A DNA stretch of 64,000 nt from NCBI GenBank assembly GCA_947259165.1, contig CAMYKY010000005.1, positions 1 to 64,000 of the forward strand. The letters run 5' to 3'. Position 1 is the first letter of the stretch. Every line of letters starts with the position of its first letter. The position numbers and the translations under genes were made by a program. The notes below the pieces were generated by a model. It worked only from the letters and a program-made list of their open reading frames with translations. It ran no database searches and had not been told where the DNA came from. Positions 24,953 through 33,304 of the stretch are shown here, in pieces. The DNA comes from an uncultured Acidobacteriota bacterium. Its GTDB lineage: Bacteria > Acidobacteriota > Vicinamibacteria > Marinacidobacterales > SMYC01.

Positions 24953-27139
24953 GTGCATTCGCCCGCGTTTGTCGTGCTTGCGCTTGCAGCGCAAGCTGTC
25001 GAGACGCTCGAGCTCACACTGACAGCGCCCTACGTCGAAACTGTCGACGAGGAGCCGCGGATCGATGGCGTTTTCGACGAAGCGTTCTGGCAACGCGCCA
25101 CGGCCGCAACGGATTTCATCCAGTCGGAGCCCCAAGCAGGAGAGCCTGCGACGCTGAAGACGGAAGTCCGATTGGTTTACACCGAGAACGCACTCCTCAT
25201 CGGCGCCCGCCTCTTCGATACCGAGCCCGAGCGCGTCGTGGGCACCGAGTACCGTCGTGACGCGCCTCTCGAGGCCGAGGACAGCTTTGAGATCTTCCTC
25301 GACACGTTCCGCGACGGCAGGAACGCGTTCTATTTCGCCACGAACCCCGTTGGCGCAAGACTCGACGGCCTGATGAGAAACGAAGGCTCAGTCCTGAACT
25401 TCGAGTGGGACGGCGTCTGGGACGTCGCTGCAGTCAGGGACGCGTCGGGCTGGACCGCCGAGATCGCGATCCCGTTCAACACGCTTCGCTTTTCACCCGA
25501 TCGCGCGGCTGGCTGGGGGCTCAACTTCGGTCGCCGGGTCGCGCGCACCCGCGAAGAGAGCTATTGGGCCTTCATCAGCCCGGAATGGGGCTTCAACGCC
25601 AAGTGGCGCGCGTCCGCCTACGGCCAGCTTCGGGGCCTGGGAGAGATGTCGTCAGGCGGCCGGCTCAAACTCAAACCCTACGCGCTCGGTGGTGCCCAAC
25701 GCGACTACGAGGAATCCGACACCGCGGAGGCCACGATCACCGGTGGGCTCGACGCTAAGATATCACTGAGCTCGGCGCTCAACCTCGACATCACGCTCAA
25801 CACCGACTTCGCCCAGGTCGAATCCGATCAGGAGCAAGTGAACCTGACACGCTTTCCATTGTTCTTTCCGGAGAAGCGAGAGTTCTTCCTCGAGAACGCA
25901 GGTTTGTTCCGCATCGGCGAGATCACCCGTCCCTTCGAGCCGGCGGCCACGCTTTTGTTCTTCAGCCGCCGCATCGGGCTCTCGGAAGACGGCGACGAGA
26001 TCCCCATCATCGGCGGCGCACGACTCACGGGAAAGCTGGGCGGAACCGAGATCGGTGCGTTCCATATAGTCACCAACGACGCCGTCATCGACGACGAGTT
26101 CTTCCCGCAGGCCGGATACTCGTCCGTGCGAGTGAAACAGGACATTTTCGCCCGCAGCTCCGTGGGGGGGATGTTCCTCAACAAATCGCCGGCGACCGAA
26201 GGTACAGGGCTTGGCGACAACCGACTAGCTGTTGCGGATCTGAACCTCGCCGCGACGACCAACACGACCGTCAACGCGTTCTTCGCGAAAAGCCGCACGC
26301 CCGGACTCGAGGGGTCCGACCACGCCGCAAGCGTGCACGCGGACTGGGTCACGGACGCAGCGAGTATCTATGGCGACTACGTCGATGTCGGCGACGACTT
26401 CAATTCCGAGATGGGCTTCGTCCCTCGGACGGGGATCCGCAAGTATCGGTCGCAAGTGTATTGGAGCCCGAGACCTCAGGCGCTGGGGATGCGTCAGATC
26501 TTCATGGGCAACAACCACGAGTACATCACCGACCGTGAGGGAAACCTCCAGTCTCAGCTCAACTCGCTCGGACCGTTCATTCTCTTCGACAACGGGTCGG
26601 TCCTTTTCGGCGGCTGGGATTACAACGCCGAGGGATTGGACGAGCCCTTCGAGATCCGTGACGACGTCGAAATTCCCGTGGGCGAGTACCACTTCAACCG
26701 CTTCAACGTCGGGTTCAACTTCGACCAGAGCCGACGGATCGCCCCAAGCGGGTTTTATAGCGACGGTGACTTCTACAACGGAACTCTACGCACCATCAGT
26801 GTTGGCGCCGACACGAAACCGCACAACCGCGTTCGCCTCAGCGCGTTCTACCTGCGAAACGACGTGGCGCTTCCCATCGAGGGCGGTGTATTTGCCACGA
26901 ATCTTTTCATCTTCCGCGGCATCATCGCGTTTTCTCCGCGCGCGTTCGTTCGCGCTCTGGTCCAATTCAACGATGATTCGCAAGAAACCCTCGCGAACGT
27001 GCTCTTCCGCTACACCTACCGTCCAGGCAGCGACCTCTTCATCGTCTACAACGAAGACCGCGACACGGCCGGCTCACCCTCTTTTCCCAAACGCCGGGAG
27101 CTCATCGTCAAGCTTACGTTCTACGCGGTTCCTTTTTGA
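24953..27139 (+). CDS. DUF5916-type outer-membrane protein with CBM9-like N-terminal domain
   Basis: This 728-residue exported protein starts with a short signal peptide (PAFVVLALAAQAV). The first ~200 residues resemble a CBM9-like carbohydrate-binding domain (PRIDGVFDEAFWQRA, then EDSFEIFLDTFRDGRNAFYF). The remainder has alternating beta-strands typical of DUF5916 barrels (FPLFFPEKREFFLENAGLF, FSRRIGLSEDG) and ends in an aromatic C-terminal strand (ELIVKLTFYAVPF), as expected for an outer-membrane beta-barrel. The role is uptake or surface binding, with substrate unknown. The GTG start lies seven bases after ccmB, so it could be co-transcribed with the ccm genes. A strong palindrome follows its stop codon. 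Confidence 0.75.
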   Translation: MHSPAFVVLALAAQAVETLELTLTAPYVETVDEEPRIDGVFDEAFWQRATAATDFIQSEPQAGEPATLKTEVRLVYTENALLIGARLFDTEPERVVGTEYRRDAPLEAEDSFEIFLDTFRDGRNAFYFATNPVGARLDGLMRNEGSVLNFEWDGVWDVAAVRDASGWTAEIAIPFNTLRFSPDRAAGWGLNFGRRVARTREESYWAFISPEWGFNAKWRASAYGQLRGLGEMSSGGRLKLKPYALGGAQRDYEESDTAEATITGGLDAKISLSSALNLDITLNTDFAQVESDQEQVNLTRFPLFFPEKREFFLENAGLFRIGEITRPFEPAATLLFFSRRIGLSEDGDEIPIIGGARLTGKLGGTEIGAFHIVTNDAVIDDEFFPQAGYSSVRVKQDIFARSSVGGMFLNKSPATEGTGLGDNRLAVADLNLAATTNTTVNAFFAKSRTPGLEGSDHAASVHADWVTDAASIYGDYVDVGDDFNSEMGFVPRTGIRKYRSQVYWSPRPQALGMRQIFMGNNHEYITDREGNLQSQLNSLGPFILFDNGSVLFGGWDYNAEGLDEPFEIRDDVEIPVGEYHFNRFNVGFNFDQSRRIAPSGFYSDGDFYNGTLRTISVGADTKPHNRVRLSAFYLRNDVALPIEGGVFATNLFIFRGIIAFSPRAFVRALVQFNDDSQETLANVLFRYTYRPGSDLFIVYNEDRDTAGSPSFPKRRELIVKLTFYAVPF

Positions 27140-27171
27140 TCTGCAGCGCTGTTTTTCACCACGGAGTTCAC

Positions 27172-27248
27172 GGAGAAAAAAGGGGACAGGTACAATTTAT
27201 CTCCTTTCGTTTCAAGGAGATAAATTGTACCTGTCCCCTTTTTTCTCC
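27172..27248. repeat. Perfect 35-bp-arm palindrome between convergent genes (REP/RAYT-like, bidirectional terminator candidate)
   Basis: The arms 27172-27206 and 27214-27248 are exact inverse complements around a seven-base loop. Each arm contains AAAAAAGGGGACAGGTACAA in one orientation. The symmetry continues imperfectly outward into CACCACGGAG on the left and CTCTGTGGTG on the right. GGGGACAGG-type palindromes are known as dispersed repeats associated with REP-associated (Y1) transposases. Its place between the ends of two convergent genes, with T-runs on both strands after the stem, also makes it a likely transcription terminator for both. Confidence 0.85.
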
Positions 27249-27291
27249 GGACCTCTGTGGTGATCCGGCCGCTCCGTAGGGCAAAACAGCC

Positions 27292-29226
27292 TCAAGGAAG
27301 CTGAATACGCTCCACGTGCGCGGCGACGCGACGGCCTTTGTCTTCGGGAAGTCCGTTCGAGAACTGGAGACACAGTGCGTTCTCACCGGCAACGAGGCTC
27401 CCTTCTGGCGCCAGGAAGCGAATCTCCTTGAAGCGCGGCGTCAGGCTCGCGGACGTGAGAACGTTACCGTTCATCGTTAGGCTCACGACTTGCGGCAGCG
27501 CACCTTCAGGGGCTCGCGCGGTCACGGCGATGCGCAACGGGAACGCCTCACGCAGCGGGATGCGGACGCAGGCTTCTGGGTATAAAGCTCGCCGGAAAGT
27601 TCGGCGCGCGATCCGGCGACTCGGAGTGTGCCATCCGTGGAGCAAGTAGCGCTCGTCCGCCGACCTCAGGTAGATTCGGCCGTTGCGGTTGAAGCTGGTA
27701 TAGAAGTACTCCGCCGATAGGACCTCGTAGGCGAACGCACGGCCTCGTTGCCCCGCGACGAAACCGAAGACGTCCTGCGTCGCCCATCGAAGACTCCGCG
27801 CCTGATCGCGGGCGAGATGTTCGAGCGGCGCCATCTCGCGATACTTTCGCGCACGGAAGTGTGAAATGAATCCAACATTCCACAACGTTGCCAAGACGAC
27901 GAGGACCGCCGGAGCCAAGACAGGCACGCGTCGCAAAACACGACAAGACGCTTCGATCGCAACTGCGAGCCCGAGGGCGATGAGTGGCACAACGAGCGAA
28001 TAACGTCTCGCGCCGAACGCGTCCCCCGCCGCCCAGTCGTGGTCCGGCACGCTTCCGTTGACCCATACTGTAGCGGCGAACACGAACAGTGCGCCCCCAT
28101 AGAGCATGCGGTCTTTCCGGAGACCCAAAACGAGACCCAAAAAACCCAGGAGCATCAGTGGCGTCCAGTTGAAGAAGCCGTGGTCAGCCGAGAACAACGT
28201 CCTCGACCAGTTGGCCGAAGAAAAATCGAGAAAGCCGCGTCCCTGCGGGATCAAGAGCCAACGACCGAACAACAGCTTCCACACGACTATTTGTGGAGCG
28301 AACGCGAGCGCACCCGCACCGACTGATGCCACGAGCCACACCGGACGCAGCGTCGAGCGGCGAAGCGCGTCGAGTGCCAGCGGCAGAGCGAGCACCCCGT
28401 AAAGCGCCGCCTGCCAACGACAAAGCGTGAGCAGACCCAAGACCGCGCCCAGGAGCAACCACGCTTGCAGGGACGGCGTCGTCCGGGCACGAGTCCATGC
28501 CCAGATAAAGACCGCGGCAACACCGAAGGTGACGCCGTGAGACATCGCCGGGACTGCGAACGTGTAATACAAAACGGGAGAGGCCAAGACCGATCCAAAC
28601 CCCGAGAGGAGCGCGATCTCGAATCCAACGAGCGGGATTATCGCCGCGAAGAGCAGACTCGCGCCGACCACCACCACCGTGACAGTCCCGAGCGCTGTGG
28701 CACGACGATACGGAAGACTGTACCCGTTTACCTCGAAGCGTTCTTGCCCTCGCCAGTTCTCCCAACGGACGTACGCGTGGGCTACCGCGTAGAAAGGACT
28801 CCAGACCAACGCCGGCCCGACGGAAAAGACATTGTGGCGTTGGGCGCCCCCGCCCGTGTAGACTCCTGGAAGTCCAAGCGCTTCCCAATCGTTCGCGAAG
28901 TCGAGGTCGCGGTCAAAGCTCGCGGACCGGAGGTAGGAAAAGTATGCCGACGAGTCCGCGCGAAACTCGATGAGAGTGAACGCGGAGATACTGTAGGCAA
29001 TCGATAGTATGAACGCGAACGCGAGTCGTTTCCACTCGCGTCGCAACCACACTTGGGATAAGAGCGCGATCCCAACGAGCACCGGGCCCAAGAGCGCGCC
29101 CTCCAACCGAAACGAATCGAGCACCGACCTCGCCGACCACGCGAGCCCGATCGACGCAAGCACCCAACTCCAACGGATGCGACGGAGCATGCGGGCAATC
29201 AAGGTGGCGGATTCGTCGTTGGACAT
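27292..29226 (-). CDS. GT-C-like membrane protein (paralogue of the gene at 8885-10843)
   Basis: This 644-residue polytopic protein has about 11-12 helices and a soluble beta-rich C-terminus (EVLSAEYFYTSFNRNGRIYL). The first loop FRADSSAYFSYLRSASFDRD and the motifs RWQAALYGVLALP and SADHGFFNWTPLML align with the protein at 8885-10843, so both are members of one GT-C-like family. It probably acts in surface glycan assembly from lipid-linked sugars, and the substrate is unknown. The ATG start lies 25 bases after the symporter-operon gene upstream on the same strand. Confidence 0.6.
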   Translation of the reverse strand: MSNDESATLIARMLRRIRWSWVLASIGLAWSARSVLDSFRLEGALLGPVLVGIALLSQVWLRREWKRLAFAFILSIAYSISAFTLIEFRADSSAYFSYLRSASFDRDLDFANDWEALGLPGVYTGGGAQRHNVFSVGPALVWSPFYAVAHAYVRWENWRGQERFEVNGYSLPYRRATALGTVTVVVVGASLLFAAIIPLVGFEIALLSGFGSVLASPVLYYTFAVPAMSHGVTFGVAAVFIWAWTRARTTPSLQAWLLLGAVLGLLTLCRWQAALYGVLALPLALDALRRSTLRPVWLVASVGAGALAFAPQIVVWKLLFGRWLLIPQGRGFLDFSSANWSRTLFSADHGFFNWTPLMLLGFLGLVLGLRKDRMLYGGALFVFAATVWVNGSVPDHDWAAGDAFGARRYSLVVPLIALGLAVAIEASCRVLRRVPVLAPAVLVVLATLWNVGFISHFRARKYREMAPLEHLARDQARSLRWATQDVFGFVAGQRGRAFAYEVLSAEYFYTSFNRNGRIYLRSADERYLLHGWHTPSRRIARRTFRRALYPEACVRIPLREAFPLRIAVTARAPEGALPQVVSLTMNGNVLTSASLTPRFKEIRFLAPEGSLVAGENALCLQFSNGLPEDKGRRVAAHVERIQLP

Positions 29227-29251
29227 CGATGTCTCGAGCAGCGACCCGATC

Positions 29252-29797
29252 CTACATCAGTCGCTGCGGGCGCGGTGCGATGGTGTCCCGCGGCGTGGTC
29301 GAGAGCGCGTGAAACGCGCCGCTCATCGCATCCACCAGCACGCGAAAGCTCTGCTCCCCCTCGCGCGACAGGCGCACCGTCGACATGGGCTTGTAGACCA
29401 AGTCTTGCTCGAGCAAATCCACTTGCGGCACGACTAGTGCTTTGTGCCGGTTGCGCATCACGTAGGCCGCGTACCGCTGCGCGATCCCAACCGCATCCGT
29501 CGCGGGGACCTGTGGGTCAACGATCGTCGTCGTCTTCAGTTGCTCGCGCTCCACGGGCGCGAGCTCGAACGGATCCGTGGTGGCGGCGATTCGCGTTCGA
29601 GCATCCACGACAACCCAGATCGGCACCGCACTCTTCCCGAGAAGTGTCGAGGCCGCGTAGCGCAACAAAACCCAGTGGTACGGATAGTAGATCTCGCGCT
29701 CGATCTCCACTTTCCATCCAGGAGACGCTCCCGCGATTCGGCGCTCGACCTCGCCTCGCTCGAGCCCGCCCGAAATCACATTGATTGGTGCGCTCAT
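29252..29797 (-). CDS. Unknown protein translationally coupled to a sodium:solute symporter
   Basis: This 181-residue protein has no signal peptide or obvious membrane helix, apart from a moderately hydrophobic stretch in the middle. Visible sequence features are WKVEIEREIYYPYHWVLLRY near residue 30, a TTTIVDPQ segment, and LVYKPMSTVRLSREGEQSFR near the C-terminus. I do not recognise the family. The ATG overlaps the symporter stop in an ATGA, so it is made together with the transporter. It could be a cytoplasmic regulator or peripheral subunit of the transporter, which is inference. Confidence 0.65.
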   Translation of the reverse strand: MSAPINVISGGLERGEVERRIAGASPGWKVEIEREIYYPYHWVLLRYAASTLLGKSAVPIWVVVDARTRIAATTDPFELAPVEREQLKTTTIVDPQVPATDAVGIAQRYAAYVMRNRHKALVVPQVDLLEQDLVYKPMSTVRLSREGEQSFRVLVDAMSGAFHALSTTPRDTIAPRPQRLM

Positions 29798-31368
29798 CGC
29801 GACCCCTCATCTCCGTCGAACAACGCCTCGATCTCCTCCGCTTCAGGTCTCAGCGCGAAATCTGACATCGCCAGCATCTTTTTCGGGATCGATCCGACGC
29901 GAGCTGTCTCGTCCATGGCCGCGAGGATGTGAGGCGCCACCGGGGCGAGCTTCTGGGTCGCGAGACTCACAACGACGATCGTGACTGTTGAAGCCGCGAT
30001 GCCAGCGGACATGGGCGCCAAGGTGGTCGTCGCCGCAAGAGCGAGCATCTCCCAAACGATGGCCGTCACCGCGCCGACCACCATCGAGGCAATGGCCCCC
30101 GGGGTATTGGCTCTGCGCCACCAGACCGCGCAAACGAACGCGGGCGCGAACGCGCTCCCCAATACCGACGTGGCGAAGAGCACGATGAAAGCGACCGCAG
30201 GCGGCTCGGCAAGCGCCACCCAATAGCCGATCGCTCCAATGACGAAGACCAGGCCTCGCGAAACCCACACCATCTGCCGCTCCGACGCGGTGGGATTGAT
30301 AAACCGCTCATAGAGATCGCGAGACGCGATCGAGCCCGTTTGCAGCAGAAGCGAATCGGCGGTCGACATGATCGCCGCCATGATCGCCGCCATAACGATG
30401 CCGGTCACCGCGGCCGGCAGCAGCACCCGCGCCAGCTCGAAGATCGCTAGCTCGGGGTCGTCGAGCTGGGGCAGGATCAGGATCGCGAGAATGCCGACGA
30501 TATACGGCGCCGGGACGAACAGAAGATTCCAGAGAGTCGCGTAAGCACCAGCCAGGCGAGCGGTCCCGGGCCGCTTCATCGCCATGTGGCGGGTGACGAC
30601 GTGGGGCCAGCCCATGTAGCCGGCTGAGAAAACAAGGATCGCACCCGCCACGACGCCCCACTGCCCTTGGAACCCGAGATCTCTTCCCCAGATGGAGAGG
30701 ATCGTCGGGTCGATCTCGCGCAGGGCGACGTTCGCCGCGGTGAAACCGCCCACGTGGGCGAGCGCGGCGCCAAGAATCCAGACCACACCGACGACCATGA
30801 TGAGACTCTGGAAGAAGTCCGTGTACGCTACCGCGAGATAGCCGCCGAGAAAGGTGTAGACGATGATAATCGTCAGTGCGATCAGAAGCGCCCATTCGTA
30901 GTCGAGACCTGTGACCAGGGCCATTCCTTTCCCACCGGCAATGAACTGGGCGAGCACGTAAAACGACAGCAGAAAGACCGACAGGGTGGCGGCGATGAAG
31001 CGTGTCGCTGGCGAAGGGTATCGATGCTCGAGATATTCGATCGCTGTCAGTGAGCCGGTCATTTGTGAGAGCTTTCTCATCCGACGACCAATGATCGAGA
31101 GGTTCAGCACGCCGCCGCCAATGTCGCCGGCCGCAAACCAAAGGGACCAGTAGCCCGTGGTGTACGCGAGCGAGCCCGCCCCGAGAAACATATAACCACT
31201 CATCGACGTGCTTTGGAGGGTGAGCGCTGTCACCAAGGGCCCCACATCTCGTCCGCCCAGGAGGTAGCCCTCCAAGTCGTCGCTCGCGCCGCGCCGCATA
31301 GCCCAGAATCCGATGCCGAGAACGACGACGTAGTAGAGAACGAGGAAGGAAACGACCGTGGTGTTCAC
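29794..31368 (-). CDS. Sodium:solute symporter (SSS) family transporter
   Basis: This 524-residue protein has about 13 membrane helices in the LeuT-like SSS arrangement. Typical segments are the N-terminal VVVLGIGFWAMRRGASDDLE followed by GYLLGGRDVGPLVTALTLQS, then TGSLTAIEYLEHRYPSPATR and YTFLGGYLAVAYTDFFQSLI (the family signature region). It would import a small organic solute such as an amino acid, carboxylate or sugar with sodium. The substrate is not determinable here. The GTG start overlaps the stop of a 40-residue peptide gene in a GTGA, and its end overlaps the unknown 181-residue gene. Confidence 0.9.
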   Translation of the reverse strand: MNTTVVSFLVLYYVVVLGIGFWAMRRGASDDLEGYLLGGRDVGPLVTALTLQSTSMSGYMFLGAGSLAYTTGYWSLWFAAGDIGGGVLNLSIIGRRMRKLSQMTGSLTAIEYLEHRYPSPATRFIAATLSVFLLSFYVLAQFIAGGKGMALVTGLDYEWALLIALTIIIVYTFLGGYLAVAYTDFFQSLIMVVGVVWILGAALAHVGGFTAANVALREIDPTILSIWGRDLGFQGQWGVVAGAILVFSAGYMGWPHVVTRHMAMKRPGTARLAGAYATLWNLLFVPAPYIVGILAILILPQLDDPELAIFELARVLLPAAVTGIVMAAIMAAIMSTADSLLLQTGSIASRDLYERFINPTASERQMVWVSRGLVFVIGAIGYWVALAEPPAVAFIVLFATSVLGSAFAPAFVCAVWWRRANTPGAIASMVVGAVTAIVWEMLALAATTTLAPMSAGIAASTVTIVVVSLATQKLAPVAPHILAAMDETARVGSIPKKMLAMSDFALRPEAEEIEALFDGDEGSR

Positions 31369-31487
31369 GAGGGGTCCCTGTCATTCTCCCAACTCCGTGA
31401 CAGTAGCAAGAAGCCGACGGTGTAAAGAATCCAGAGCGCCGGAAATCCGAAGACCAAAAACGCCGTGCTGAACGGTAGACCAAACAT
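31365..31487 (-). CDS. 40-residue single-helix symporter accessory peptide
   Basis: A small open frame runs from ATG 31487 to TGA 31365 and encodes MFGLPFSTAFLVFGFPALWI followed by LYTVGFLLLSRSWENDRDPS. It is one membrane helix with a charged C-terminus. A perfect AAGGAG ribosome-binding site lies seven bases upstream, and the stop overlaps the symporter GTG in a GTGA. Small single-helix proteins directly upstream of SSS transporters are known as symporter small accessory proteins, and size and position match. It is probably needed for assembly or stability of the transporter. Confidence 0.75.
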   Translation of the reverse strand: MFGLPFSTAFLVFGFPALWILYTVGFLLLSRSWENDRDPS

Positions 31488-31636
31488 AGGACGCTCCTTG
31501 GGAAGTCTCAGTCGAGCCGCGTCATTATATTCGTGAATCGAGCGTTCCAGTCCGTCTCAACGATTGGGGGGAGAGGGTGCAATCGAGCACCCGCCGGGAC
31601 GGGAGGGGAGTCGCTCATCACGACTCCCGAAGTACT

Positions 31637-33304
31637 ATGCATCTCTACCTTCATGTCACACCGGGCGCCAACACGCCTTTCGACTACCGCTGCCAGACGA
31701 ACGCCGTCGTCATTGGCCGCTCCAAGGCGGCGGATTTATCGATTCCCAGGGACCAGTTTCTATCCAAACGCCATGCGCGCGTTTTCAAGGACACGGGTAC
31801 GTGGTATCTCGAGGATCTCGGCTCGAGGAACACCACACTTTTGAACGGGCGGCCCGTGGACCAAAAAACGCCTGTGGCAGACGGCGACGTGATCCGGCTA
31901 TCCGATTGCCGGATCGAGGTCGCGCTCGACGCGGGCTCGGGCGACGACACCGCGGTCTACCGGCCCGCCAAAGCCGTTCTCCGGGAAACGGGCTCAAAAA
32001 GGCGCCTCAACGAAACCCCTTACGAGCCGGTTCTCAAGAAGGTTACCGAGCGCCTGGCACTGCTGAACGAAGTCCACCGGGTTCTCGCAAACCCGATGTC
32101 GCGCGACGAGATCTTCGAGCTCGTCCTCGATAGCGCTCTCACCCATCTTCGGGGCGAGGAGGGCGTCATCTTTCTCGAGAACGACGCGGGCACCTTCGAG
32201 CGCGTCGCGGTGCGGAGCACGCGCCACCCGCGCGGCAACGCCATCTACTCCCGCCACCTGATCGATAGAGTCGCTAAACAGGGAATGGCCGCACTCGTGC
32301 GCGACATCCAGGAAGACGAGCGGTTCTCGGAGGCACGCAGTCTCCTCATCCAGGGGATTCGAAGTGTCGTGGCGGCGCCGCTCCAGGGCCTCGGGGGTCG
32401 CGCCGGGATGGTCGTGCTCGCGACTCGCGCCGTGGTCAGAAATTTCACCCATGCCGACCTCGAGCTCCTCGTCTCCCTGGCTTCGGTCGCGACCCTCTCT
32501 ATGAAGAGTCTCGAGCTGCATGAAGAGGCGAGCCGCCGCCAGCGACTCCAAAAAGAGCTCGAGCTCGCGCGCCAGATACAAGTTGCGCTGTTTCCCAACG
32601 AGCTCCCTACGGTGCCCGGATACGAGCTTTGCGGGAGCAACCAACCCTCGCAGACGGTCTCGGGTGACCTGTACCGCATCGAAACGCGCGAGGAGGGTAG
32701 ACAATGCGTTCTCCTCGTCGCGGATGTCGCGGGAAAAGGAATTGGCGCCTCACTGCTGACCGCCTCGCTCGAAGCCCTCGCGATGGGGCCCATCGAGATG
32801 GGGCGCGACCCAGCGGAAATCTGCTACCGAGTCTCGAGACGACTTCACGCCCGCACTCCGGCCGAGCGCTTCGCAACCGCGCTCATCGCGGTGCTCGAGC
32901 CGGACAGCGGCGTCGTCCGCTATGCGAACGCAGGTCACAACCCGGCGCTCATCGTCCGCGGGGAAGGCGCGATCGAACAGCTCTGGGCGACCGGGGTCCC
33001 CCTCGGTATGCTGGCCGACGCCGACTACGTCGTTGAGCAGGCGCGGCTTGGCCCCGGCGATTCGATGGTGATCTACACGGACGGGGTCACCGAAGCAAGA
33101 AACCCGGGTGACGAAGAATACGGCATACGACGGCTCGAGGCCGTCTGCCGGAACAATCGAGCGCAGAGTGCGACCGCCCTGGCGCGAGCGATCGCAAGCG
33201 ATCTCGACGCGTTCACCGAGTCCACTGCGTATGAAGACGACCGCACGATCGTCGTCGCTCGGCGAACGCCTTCGGAGACCCCTGATACAATCGCCGCACG
33301 ATGA
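31637..33304 (+). CDS. FHA-GAF-PP2C (SpoIIE/RsbU-type) phosphatase
   Basis: This 555-residue signalling protein has three parts. An FHA phosphothreonine-binding domain occupies about residues 5-100 (VVIGRSKAADLSIPRDQFLS, then YLEDLGSRNTTLLNGRPV). A GAF-like sensor domain occupies about 130-300. A PPM/SpoIIE serine phosphatase domain occupies about 325-540, with metal Asp motifs VSGDLYRIE and VLLVADVAGKGIGASLL, plus RYANAGHNPALIV and MVIYTDGVTEARN. It would read a phosphorylated partner and an internal ligand and dephosphorylate an anti-sigma or anti-anti-sigma type target. ATG 31637 is chosen because the FHA fold begins directly after it; the frame is open upstream. The stop overlaps the next gene's ATG. 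Confidence 0.9.
   Translation: MHLYLHVTPGANTPFDYRCQTNAVVIGRSKAADLSIPRDQFLSKRHARVFKDTGTWYLEDLGSRNTTLLNGRPVDQKTPVADGDVIRLSDCRIEVALDAGSGDDTAVYRPAKAVLRETGSKRRLNETPYEPVLKKVTERLALLNEVHRVLANPMSRDEIFELVLDSALTHLRGEEGVIFLENDAGTFERVAVRSTRHPRGNAIYSRHLIDRVAKQGMAALVRDIQEDERFSEARSLLIQGIRSVVAAPLQGLGGRAGMVVLATRAVVRNFTHADLELLVSLASVATLSMKSLELHEEASRRQRLQKELELARQIQVALFPNELPTVPGYELCGSNQPSQTVSGDLYRIETREEGRQCVLLVADVAGKGIGASLLTASLEALAMGPIEMGRDPAEICYRVSRRLHARTPAERFATALIAVLEPDSGVVRYANAGHNPALIVRGEGAIEQLWATGVPLGMLADADYVVEQARLGPGDSMVIYTDGVTEARNPGDEEYGIRRLEAVCRNNRAQSATALARAIASDLDAFTESTAYEDDRTIVVARRTPSETPDTIAAR

Noticed and set aside
30308-31483. 391-codon frame in the symporter region
   Set aside because: It is an alternative frame of the SSS gene with Arg/His/Ser-rich shadow sequence. 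The real genes here are the symporter and the 40-residue peptide.
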